The notes beneath the pieces were generated by a model. It saw only the letters and a program-made list of their open reading frames with translations. It was not told where the DNA came from and searched no databases. A stretch of DNA of 7,012 nucleotides from Synechococcales cyanobacterium PMM_0003 (GTDB lineage Bacteria; Cyanobacteriota; Cyanobacteriia; Pseudanabaenales; Pseudanabaenaceae), in assembly GCA_949128015.1 (NCBI GenBank), contig CASBRC010000046.1:1-7012 (forward strand), read 5' to 3'. A program made the position numbers and the translations under genes. Shown here piece by piece: positions 1 to 5,716 of this stretch; positions within the stretch are counted from its first letter, which is position 1; every line of letters starts with the position of its first letter.

Positions 1-810
1 TGGTCGGCTGATTTTCGGCAAGAAGTAACAGCTTTAACAACGAGACTATTTATCCAACTGCGTCGCCGCCCGACAACACTGATCGCAGGAGTATTGCAAC
101 CCTTGATGTGGTTGTTGCTATTTGGCGCATTATTTAGTGGTTTACCTAAGGGTTTAGTCGGTGATGGTCAGACCTATGTGCAGTTTTTAGCGGCAGGAAT
201 CATCGTATTTACGGCTTTCAGCAGCGCTCTGAATTCGGGACTACCGATGCTGTTTGATCGCGAATTTGGTTTTCTCAATCGCATCCTAGTCGCGCCCTTA
301 GTATCCCGATTCTCGATTATTGTCGCTTCAGCAATTTTTATCATGGCGTTGAGTATGGTGCAAACCATCGCGATCGTCTCAGTTAGTGGACTTATGGGAG
401 CAGGCTTACCAAGTCTGAGCGGTTTAGCCGTAATGTCATTAATCTTGATGCTGCTAATCGTGGACTTTACGATGTTGAGCTTAGGGCTTGCCTTCGCGAT
501 GCCAGGACATCAAGAGATGTTAGCGTTTATTTTTCTGGTAAATTTGCCCTTAATGTTTTCGAGTACAGCCCTTGCGCCCCTTGCATTTATGCCGACTTGG
601 TTGCAATGGATCGCTAGCCTTAACCCTCTATCTTGGGCGATCGAGCCGATTCGTTACGTGTATTGTCACAGCACATGGGCATGGGATAGCGTTGTATTTA
701 CAGCTCCTTGGGGAAATATGACGATCGCAAATGCTGCGATCGCATTATTAGTCTTTGGTGTATTTGTGGGGGTATTTATTCGGGGTACTTTGCGTCGAGG
801 CGTAGCTTGA
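1..810 (+). CDS. ABC-2 type transporter permease, Ycf38-like (5' end outside window)
   Basis: Inner-membrane subunit of an ABC exporter. It would pair with a DrrA-type ATPase, expected upstream but outside this window. The frame is open from base 1, so the true start lies further upstream; the TTG at 94 is internal. The visible 269 residues begin with a charged cytoplasmic segment containing IQLRRRPTTL (residues 19-28). Six hydrophobic segments follow, near residues 29-48, 59-80, 101-130, 138-165, 173-200 and 240-263. The stretch LNPLSWAIEPIRYV after segment 5 fits the ABC-2 permease signature (LP..F.S....P....P.W...NP). The start of the visible part, with QPLMWLLLFGALF, matches the cyanobacterial/red-algal plastid Ycf38 type. 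The transported substrate is unknown. The stop TGA (808-810) overlaps the proposed TTG start of the next gene, which suggests translational coupling. Family assignment is strong; substrate cannot be inferred. Confidence 0.9.
   Translation, partial: WSADFRQEVTALTTRLFIQLRRRPTTLIAGVLQPLMWLLLFGALFSGLPKGLVGDGQTYVQFLAAGIIVFTAFSSALNSGLPMLFDREFGFLNRILVAPLVSRFSIIVASAIFIMALSMVQTIAIVSVSGLMGAGLPSLSGLAVMSLILMLLIVDFTMLSLGLAFAMPGHQEMLAFIFLVNLPLMFSSTALAPLAFMPTWLQWIASLNPLSWAIEPIRYVYCHSTWAWDSVVFTAPWGNMTIANAAIALLVFGVFVGVFIRGTLRRGVA
797..800 (+). promoter_or_regulatory. Shine-Dalgarno GAGG deciding the TTG 807 start
   Basis: GAGG lies six bases before TTG 807, inside the last codons of the permease. No comparable motif precedes the alternative in-frame GTG at 846. 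Together with the TTGA stop/start overlap it makes 807 the best start for the downstream gene. Confidence 0.55.
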
Positions 811-1520
811 TCCCTGAGACAGGTGAAGCCCATGCTTTTCCTGAAGTGCAACCATTTACGGACAACTGGTCATATCTCAAAGCAGAGCTAGCTTGGCTCG
901 ATCGCGTATTAATGCGATCGCTAGCGAAGCAGCGCCAAAACAATCAAGAAGTCGATCGTGTGTCAAAGTCCGCCGCCGATCGGGCGACTAGTCATTGGTG
1001 GAAAGGCTTTATTGCGATCGACCCATCTAAAGGCGGCAGTATCGCTCCCAAAACTCCGCCACAGATTCCGCATCCCCTTGGACGCTATGGCGATCGCCTT
1101 GTTGCTAGTCATGAAAACAATATTCGTCTAGCGATCCCAACTTTGTGCGATCGCCTAGAGCTAGGACATTTTGAGCGCGATCTATTAATTCTTTGCTTAG
1201 CTCCTGAAATTAGCCGCCGTTATGAAAGGATTTATACTTTTCTGAACAATGACGAAACTAATTGCCGACAACCTACTATCGATTTGGCTCTGCGTCTATT
1301 TTGTCGCTCCGATGCCGAATGGCGTAATGCGCGTAACACTCTCTCCGCTCAGTCACCACTAATCAAGCGCAAAATTATCCAGCTTTACTTGCCAACTAAT
1401 AGCTCAGCGCGATCGCTTCTTTCCAAAGCGATGCTGCTCAGTGAGAAAGCTGCTAATTATTTGCTCAGCGAAGATTTACCAATTGAAACAGTTATTCCTA
1501 AACCTAGAATCAGAAAATAA
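807..1520 (+). CDS. AAA+ ATPase N-terminal winged-helix-like protein lacking the ATPase domain
   Basis: A 237-residue protein if started at TTG 807. That start overlaps the permease stop as TTGA and has GAGG at 797-800, six bases upstream; the frame stays open to TTG 708, but that would bury about 100 nt in the permease. Residues 23-35 (YLKAELAWLDRVL) and 119-165 (LGHFERDLLILCLAPE, then RRYERIYTFLNND and PTIDLALRLF) closely resemble the N-terminal region of large bacterial AAA+ ATPases whose full form has about 230 residues of helical/winged-helix sequence before the AAA core. Here the protein stops right after the equivalent of the last N-domain helix (SEKAANYLLSEDLP). There is no Walker A, Walker B or sensor motif, and a terminator follows at once, so no ATPase domain is hidden downstream by a frameshift. 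Codon use and HIP1 content look native. It may be a domain that acts in trans, or a truncated relic. The family call is from recalled pattern, not a search. Confidence 0.72.
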   Translation: MIPETGEAHAFPEVQPFTDNWSYLKAELAWLDRVLMRSLAKQRQNNQEVDRVSKSAADRATSHWWKGFIAIDPSKGGSIAPKTPPQIPHPLGRYGDRLVASHENNIRLAIPTLCDRLELGHFERDLLILCLAPEISRRYERIYTFLNNDETNCRQPTIDLALRLFCRSDAEWRNARNTLSAQSPLIKRKIIQLYLPTNSSARSLLSKAMLLSEKAANYLLSEDLPIETVIPKPRIRK

Positions 1521-1524
1521 AACC

Positions 1525-1557
1525 AAAAAAAGCGGCGTATCGCGCCGCTTTTTTTTT
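1525..1557. terminator. Bidirectional intrinsic terminator between convergent genes
   Basis: The arms GCGGCG (1532-1537) and CGCCGC (1543-1548) enclose the 5-nt loop TATCG. Seven A precede the stem (1525-1531) and nine T follow it (1549-1557), so it reads as a rho-independent terminator on both strands. It ends the plus-strand unit stopping at 1520 and the minus-strand lysS, whose TAA stop at 1558-1556 lies partly in the T tract. Confidence 0.92.
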
Positions 1558-3154
1558 AGGAATTGCTAGCTGTGAGATTTAATGCGATCGCATTTTTGAT
1601 GCGTTCAATCACAAAATCTTTGTCTAGATAAGAAAGCAAACTTCCCGCCTTTGGCCCCCGTTCCTTATTTAAGAAAATGTAATAAACTGCGGCAAAAGCG
1701 ATTTTCTGAGAAATTTCAATTTCCCTAGAAGTTCTAAACAGTAGTGTTTGGAGTTCTTCACCATCCCAATTAATGTCACCCGCGAGATTAGCAGCTAGGG
1801 CAGTCAGGTAATTCACCTGCTCAGCAGTGAGGTTATTTGCTTTTTCGGGCATCGAGTCGAGATAGAGAACCAATTTCTCTTCTTCATCAGCATAGTCTTG
1901 TAGCCATGCTTTGCCCACGCGAATGCGATCGCGGACTACTTCCCAGTCGCGATCGCTGAGTGGATTGGCACTTCGGGACACAATCTCAGCTTCGAGATCG
2001 AGATGAGGAATTTGCAGAAGTGAGATCAGGGTACTGAAGTCAAAGGCTTGATATCCTTCTACTTTTTCGTCTGTATTTAACTGCGAATAAATGAGAGGAA
2101 CTAATTCTTCTTGAGCCTTTTCATCTTTAGGTGCATCATCCTGATATTTATCAATCAGCGTGTCATAATCGCGGAAGAGGCGAGTCACAGTCTCATAGTT
2201 TGGCATGAAATTAATCACACTGCGAGGCTGCGTCCGCAACATCAAGAAGCGCAATAGCTCAGGCGGTAAAAGATTGGCAATTTCCTTAGCACTAGAACCA
2301 ACACCTTTAGAAGAACTCATCTTAGTTCCATTCACCAAAATAAATTCATAGGGCGCATGAGTCGGCGGATTCTTCTTCAGGACTTTGCGACAAATGGAAT
2401 TTGCGACATCGCGAGAGCCGCCTTTTTGGGAATGGTCTTTACCAGCGAGTTCAATCGATACGCCGACGACTTCCCATTTAGCTACCCATTCCACTTTCCA
2501 AGGTAGTTTGCCGTTGCCATCAAAAGGCGATACCCAACCAGTATGACCGCAACCTTTGACATATTCCATCGCGTTAGGCTGACAGGTATAGAATACTTTG
2601 CCGTCTTGGTAATCCGTCACCACCGTAGTCGCGATTTTGCCGCAGTTTTCGCAAATAGTCTGGAAGGGATACCAATTTGAAGGGCGATCGGCTTTGCTGA
2701 CTTCTTTGTAGGCTTCACGCACGAGATGGGCATTATTTAAGAACAAATCAATATATTGATTCATCTTGCCCGAACGATAAAGATCGCGCAGGTAATAAAT
2801 TTCAGGACGCACGCCTAAATGCTCGAATACTTCTAGAAATTCGCCCATGAAGTACTTGGCATAATCAGTAGCCGTATCTTCTGGTGAAGGTACATTGCAG
2901 AGAGGCTGTCCCAAATAAGGCGCAAATTTGGCTTGGTCTAAATAGTGAGGTACTGTGTCCAGCGCGTCGTAGTCGTCAACACCATAGGTGAAGGTGACAG
3001 GTTTACCTGCGTGTTTAAGGGCGCGATAAATGGCATCGTGAATCACAACCCCGCGCAATGAGCCGACATGAACGCGCCCAGAGGGGGTTTTGGAATCGTT
3101 AACTATAATGCGATCGCCGCTTGCATCTGCTGCAAATTTATCCGCCCAAAACAT
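1556..3154 (-). CDS. lysS: Class I lysine--tRNA ligase
   Basis: Cytoplasmic enzyme that charges tRNA-Lys with lysine using ATP. It is 532 residues from ATG 3154, normal for the class I (archaeal-type, LysK) family. The frame is open to TTG 3181 (541 residues), but only the ATG form begins with MFWADKF, matching the WAD motif near the family N terminus; neither start has a good Shine-Dalgarno. Visible motifs: the HIGH-type signature PSGRVHVGS (24-32), a zinc-ribbon-like set of cysteines (C168, C171, C191, C202), AGKDH..GGSRD (237-249), and the KMSKS-type loop KMSSSKG (278-284). The C-terminal half should be the helical anticodon-binding region. It lacks the class II motifs. It appears to be a single-gene unit, with a hairpin and possible promoter upstream and a shared terminator downstream. 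The sequence looks intact and carries HIP1 sites, so it is not a recent arrival. Confidence 0.93.
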   Translation of the reverse strand: MFWADKFAADASGDRIIVNDSKTPSGRVHVGSLRGVVIHDAIYRALKHAGKPVTFTYGVDDYDALDTVPHYLDQAKFAPYLGQPLCNVPSPEDTATDYAKYFMGEFLEVFEHLGVRPEIYYLRDLYRSGKMNQYIDLFLNNAHLVREAYKEVSKADRPSNWYPFQTICENCGKIATTVVTDYQDGKVFYTCQPNAMEYVKGCGHTGWVSPFDGNGKLPWKVEWVAKWEVVGVSIELAGKDHSQKGGSRDVANSICRKVLKKNPPTHAPYEFILVNGTKMSSSKGVGSSAKEIANLLPPELLRFLMLRTQPRSVINFMPNYETVTRLFRDYDTLIDKYQDDAPKDEKAQEELVPLIYSQLNTDEKVEGYQAFDFSTLISLLQIPHLDLEAEIVSRSANPLSDRDWEVVRDRIRVGKAWLQDYADEEEKLVLYLDSMPEKANNLTAEQVNYLTALAANLAGDINWDGEELQTLLFRTSREIEISQKIAFAAVYYIFLNKERGPKAGSLLSYLDKDFVIERIKNAIALNLTASNS

Positions 3155-3251
3155 AGTGTTAATTATCCGAATGTCTTTCAAGAGTTAGATTTGGTATATG
3201 AAAGCTTCGCTCATATCGGGAGTTAGGTGAAAACCAGATTTCGCAAAAAAA

Positions 3252-3285
3252 ATTATACTTTTATAGATACAAGAATCTGAGTCAA
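3252..3285 (-). promoter_or_regulatory. Possible lysS promoter region
   Basis: Read on the minus strand, TTGACT (3285-3280) is followed by TATAAA (3265-3260) after 14 nt and by TATAAT (3257-3252) after 22 nt. Neither spacing is ideal for a -35/-10 pair, so only the TATAAT box is a reasonable -10 guess. It would give a leader of about 90 nt before ATG 3154. The leader contains a weak hairpin (ATATGA/TCATAT arms near 3196-3216) and no riboswitch or T-box that I recognise. Confidence 0.3.
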
Positions 3286-3290
3286 GCTTT

Positions 3291-3398
3291 TTAACAGCAA
3301 ATCCCGAACAAACCCACCACTAGATTTTTTGTAAAAGCCCCGCTTTGCGGGGCTTTTACAAAAAATCTGGGTTTGGTTTGATTGCAATCTGCTGTAAG
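3291..3398. repeat. Imperfect ~108-nt inverted repeat centred on a 22-bp perfect hairpin (MITE-like candidate)
   Basis: The core is a perfect 22-bp inverted repeat, 3322-3343 against 3347-3368, with a TTT loop. Outside it, CAAACCC (3309-3315) can pair with GGGTTTG (3369-3375) across a 6-nt bulge. The outer ends TTAACAGCA (3291-3299) and TGCTGTAA (3390-3397) are also near-complementary. This nested symmetry resembles small non-autonomous repeat elements found between cyanobacterial genes. No coding potential is seen and no clear target-site duplication is visible. Whether it recurs in the genome cannot be told from this window. Confidence 0.5.
3322..3368. terminator. Long hairpin, probable terminator of the methyltransferase gene
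   Basis: GCCCCGC/GCGGGGC forms the GC-rich tip and is followed by TTTT on both strands, with A/T-rich arms extending the stem to 22 bp. It lies 66 nt beyond the methyltransferase stop and upstream of the lysS leader, so on the minus strand it could end methyltransferase transcripts before lysS. The T run is short and is itself part of the stem, so terminator efficiency is uncertain. Confidence 0.55.
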
Positions 3399-3434
3399 TT
3401 GCTGCACCCGTTTCCCCATATAAGCGCTTTACTT

Positions 3435-4259
3435 TTACCCGTCATTATATGCTAATACAATCAACATTCGATGCCCCATCGCTGCTCTTTCTTCATGGCT
3501 TATAACTTCAATACCCTCTATTTCTAACAAGTGAACATAATTGTGGGTATATGAATGCTCATGACCGATTATTTCTGAAGCAGTGTCTTTGTTAATATCA
3601 TAATTCCCATAAAGAGGTTCAATAAAAAATATTATCGAACCCTTTGCCTGATTTTTCAATGTCTTAATGAGACGCTTAACTGAGGTTTCAGATAAATACT
3701 CGAGGACTCCACCACAAGTATGATACAGAGTATGATCTGTTGCGTTTGTCTCAGTCCATTCGATTAAGTCTGACTTTATAAACGTAAGATGTTGATACTT
3801 TCTATTATTTCTCTCAACTTGACTCTGGGATATCTCAATCCCAATAAATTCCTTAACAACTTCCCACTGCTGCGACAGATAATTCAGCCAATTCCCATCT
3901 CCAGGACCAAATTCACACACGGTTTGAATATTTTTATCCACTAATAGAGAACTCAGCCCTTGAACAATATCCTTGTAGGCTGGTATATGAACTTCTTCTG
4001 TTCTATCCTTAGTGTTATAAAAATATGTTTCTGATTTGCTCCAAAAGCTTTTATGAACTGCTTCCAACTCACCTGAGATTTTACACTCTTGCTTTTTCAT
4101 TTTGGATGCGAGATAAAAACGAATTAATCTTTCTACAATATGAATATTTAAGTTATTATCACAATTATTAGGAATCGTAAAATTATTGTAGACTTCATCA
4201 ACTTTTTTGGGAAATAATTTAGCTAATACCCAACCTAGTAAATACTTTATTCTATTCAT
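3435..4259 (-). CDS. Class I SAM-dependent methyltransferase, substrate unknown
   Basis: 274 residues from ATG 4259; the frame also opens at TTG 4301, adding 14 residues without a convincing ribosome site. The N-terminal ~100 residues start with a short hydrophobic patch (YLLGWVLAKLF) and then a basic/polar region with no recognised domain. The Rossmann methyltransferase core begins with motif I VCEFGPGDG (114-122). The acidic end of strand beta-2 is in FIGIEIS (E142), SDLIEW (163-168) fits motif III, and TCGGVLEYLSE (181-191) fits the motif IV/post-IV region. The overall shape is that of stand-alone methyltransferases often seen in polysaccharide or secondary-metabolite loci, but no such partners lie here. 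The gene is markedly AT-rich and has no GCGATCGC octamer, unlike its neighbours, which suggests horizontal acquisition. The methyl acceptor is unknown. Confidence 0.8.
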   Translation of the reverse strand: MNRIKYLLGWVLAKLFPKKVDEVYNNFTIPNNCDNNLNIHIVERLIRFYLASKMKKQECKISGELEAVHKSFWSKSETYFYNTKDRTEEVHIPAYKDIVQGLSSLLVDKNIQTVCEFGPGDGNWLNYLSQQWEVVKEFIGIEISQSQVERNNRKYQHLTFIKSDLIEWTETNATDHTLYHTCGGVLEYLSETSVKRLIKTLKNQAKGSIIFFIEPLYGNYDINKDTASEIIGHEHSYTHNYVHLLEIEGIEVISHEERAAMGHRMLIVLAYNDG

Positions 4260-4298
4260 ATCAGTAACTTTTGTTGTTTTGCCGTGACAAATACATAG

Positions 4299-4312
4299 CA
4301 ACCCAAGGGTTG
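4299..4312. repeat. Short palindrome upstream of the methyltransferase gene
   Basis: CAACCC (4299-4304) and GGGTTG (4307-4312) are perfect inverted arms separated by AA. The site lies about 40 nt before ATG 4259, in the expected leader or promoter zone. It could be an operator or a small hairpin, or chance. Confidence 0.3.
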
Positions 4313-4443
4313 AATTAAGCGGCAGTAGAATACTTTTGATCTCGACTAAAATATCACAACTTTGTTCGCTTTAATGATTTGTTACATCTCGCTCACCTAT
4401 TAATTTTTAAATTTTGCGATCGCAATATCACCAGTCTTTATTA

Positions 4444-4471
4444 TTGGGATTTTTTGACAAGCCGCTATAAT
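4444..4471 (+). promoter_or_regulatory. Probable sigma-70 promoter of the amino-acid-binding protein gene
   Basis: A consensus -10 box TATAAT (4466-4471) is preceded at 16 nt by TTGGGA (4444-4449), four of six matches to the -35 consensus. Transcription from here would begin near 4478, after the upstream in-frame ATG at 4470, and so supports the ATG at 4512 as the true start. I found no NtcA-type GTA-N8-TAC site in the 4302-4511 intergenic region, although a nitrogen-regulated transporter could have one. Confidence 0.5.
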
Positions 4472-4511
4472 GCAATCAAAAAAGCACCTAAAAAGCATCA
4501 AAAGGGTATTC

Positions 4512-5633
4512 ATGCATTATCAAAATCGATCGCGTCCAAAAAAAATCTGGCATTTCTGGAAAAATCTTTTGCCAAAAAAAGTCTGGCAAAAGGCGATCGC
4601 ATTGCTATTTGCAGGTTTATGTTTATTTGCTCTCGCGGCCTGTGAGCCAATCCCACAGCCTAATCAATCGACGGTTGGCAGTGCCAATCGCCTCAAAATA
4701 GTGCTAAGTCGAGGCAAGTTAGTTTGCGGAGTCAGTGGCGAGTTACCAGGATTTAGCTTTGTCAATAAAGAGGGCAAGTATTCGGGGCTAGATGTGGATA
4801 TTTGCAAAGCGATCGCCGCCGCTTTATTTGATAATCCCGATGCAGTTCAATTTCGCAACCTCAATGCTAAAGAACGTTTCACCGCTTTACAGTCGGGCGA
4901 AATCGATGTATTGAGCCGTAACACCACATGGACATTAAGCCGAGATACTGGTTCGCGTCTTGCCTTTATGCCCGTGGTTTTTTATGACGGTCAGGGCGTG
5001 ATGGTAAGAAAAGATAGCAATATTAAAACGATCGCAGATCTCAAGGATGCCGATATTTGCGCTCAGACTGGCACAACCACGGAGCAGAATCTTGCCGACC
5101 AAATGCGGAAGCGGAATCTTGCCTACAAGCCCGTAGTCTATGAAGATGTGAATGCGACATTTAGTGCCTATCAGTCTGGACGTTGCACAGCAATTACTGC
5201 CGATCGCTCAGCTCTGGTAGTGCGCCGTACTCGACTTGCCGATCCTGAAAATCATGTGGTTTTAGATTTTGTGATTTCTAAGGAGCCGCTAGCGCCTGCG
5301 GTGGGTGATGGGGACTCAAAATGGTCAGATATTGTCAAGTGGATTATCTTTTCGACGATTGAGGCGGAGGATTTGGATATTTCTTCAGCAAATCTAGCGA
5401 TGCAAGCGCAAAGTAAAAATGCCGAAATTCGTCGATTCTTAGGGATTGATGGCAGTTTGGGTAAAGATATGGGCGTTGCTAGTGACTTCGCAGCGCGAGT
5501 GATTAAGCATGTGGGTAATTATGCCGAAATTTACGATCGCAATCTTGGTAAAGATAGTCCATTTAAACTACCACGCGGACAAAATGAACTCTGGAAGAAT
5601 GACGGTTTAATGTACGCGCCACCATTTCGCTAA
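4512..5633 (+). CDS. Amino-acid ABC transporter substrate-binding lipoprotein (AapJ/BztA/NatF family)
   Basis: Periplasmic solute receptor of a polar amino-acid ABC importer, 373 residues from ATG 4512. This start has AGGG at 4503-4506; the in-frame ATG at 4470 lies inside the -10 box and would add 14 residues. A long basic N-region (1-27) leads into a hydrophobic core and the lipobox LAAC, with C44 as the likely lipidated cysteine. The mature part carries family hallmarks: RGKLVCGV (68-74), GLDVDICKAIAAALF (92-106), RNTTWTLSRD (136-145), CAQTGTTTEQNLAD (183-196), ISKEPLAP (255-262), HVGNYAEIYDRNLG (333-346) and the C-terminal ELWKNDGLMYAPPFR (359-373). All are typical of the AapJ/BztA group, which binds glutamate, glutamine and other amino acids broadly. 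No permease or ATPase gene adjoins it, so it is an orphan receptor here; NatG/NatH/NatA-like partners would have to be elsewhere. Ligand specificity is not readable. Confidence 0.92.
   Translation: MHYQNRSRPKKIWHFWKNLLPKKVWQKAIALLFAGLCLFALAACEPIPQPNQSTVGSANRLKIVLSRGKLVCGVSGELPGFSFVNKEGKYSGLDVDICKAIAAALFDNPDAVQFRNLNAKERFTALQSGEIDVLSRNTTWTLSRDTGSRLAFMPVVFYDGQGVMVRKDSNIKTIADLKDADICAQTGTTTEQNLADQMRKRNLAYKPVVYEDVNATFSAYQSGRCTAITADRSALVVRRTRLADPENHVVLDFVISKEPLAPAVGDGDSKWSDIVKWIIFSTIEAEDLDISSANLAMQAQSKNAEIRRFLGIDGSLGKDMGVASDFAARVIKHVGNYAEIYDRNLGKDSPFKLPRGQNELWKNDGLMYAPPFR
4566..4592 (+). repeat. 9-bp inverted repeat inside the signal-peptide codons
   Basis: CTTTTGCCA (4566-4574) and TGGCAAAAG (4584-4592) can form a hairpin with a 9-nt loop, about 50 nt into the reading frame. 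It may be a by-product of Lys/Gln/Trp codons. It may also fold near the mRNA 5' end and affect translation. Confidence 0.35.
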
Positions 5634-5663
5634 AGAAAAGGAGCGCGAAGCGCTCCTTTTCTT
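5633..5663 (+). terminator. Intrinsic terminator after the substrate-binding protein gene
   Basis: A 14-bp perfect stem (5633-5646 with 5650-5663) is closed by a GAA triloop; the apex GCGAAGC is a very stable mini-hairpin. It begins at the last base of the TAA stop and ends in TTTTCTT, in which the T run is part of the stem. Confidence 0.8.
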
Positions 5664-5669
5664 ATTTAT

Positions 5670-5698
5670 AAAAGAGGTGTACTTTGCACGCCTCTTTT
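5670..5698. terminator. Second hairpin, probable terminator for convergent cpcS
   Basis: AAAAGAGG (5670-5677) pairs with CCTCTTTT (5691-5698), extended by three pairs including one G-T wobble, with loop ACTTTGC. It lies 18 nt past the cpcS stop on the minus strand, where it ends in TTTTATAAATAAG, and 6 nt beyond the first hairpin on the plus strand. The pair therefore insulates two convergent genes. Confidence 0.7.
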
Positions 5699-5716
5699 CT
5701 GGGTTTGTGGGCAATT

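Noticed and set aside
174..368. Minus-strand open frame of 64 codons
   Set aside because: It lies entirely antisense to the well-supported permease, and its translation has no protein-like features.
666..851. Minus-strand open frame of 61 codons across the permease/AAA-N-domain junction
   Set aside because: It is antisense to two supported genes and has no recognisable motif.
1521..1558. AAA+ ATPase core displaced by a frameshift after the N-terminal domain
   Set aside because: Only a terminator and the antisense lysS follow 1520, so no ATPase domain remains at this locus.
3152..3251. T-box or lysine riboswitch in the lysS leader
   Set aside because: The leader is short, with only one weak hairpin and no T-box or L-box consensus.
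4454..4471. TTGACA (4454-4459) as the -35 of the TATAAT at 4466
   Set aside because: The spacer would be only 6 nt; TTGGGA at 16 nt is the workable partner.
4379..4645. Plus-strand open frame of 88 codons
   Set aside because: It overlaps the promoter and signal-peptide region of the binding protein in another frame; the lipoprotein frame explains the sequence better.
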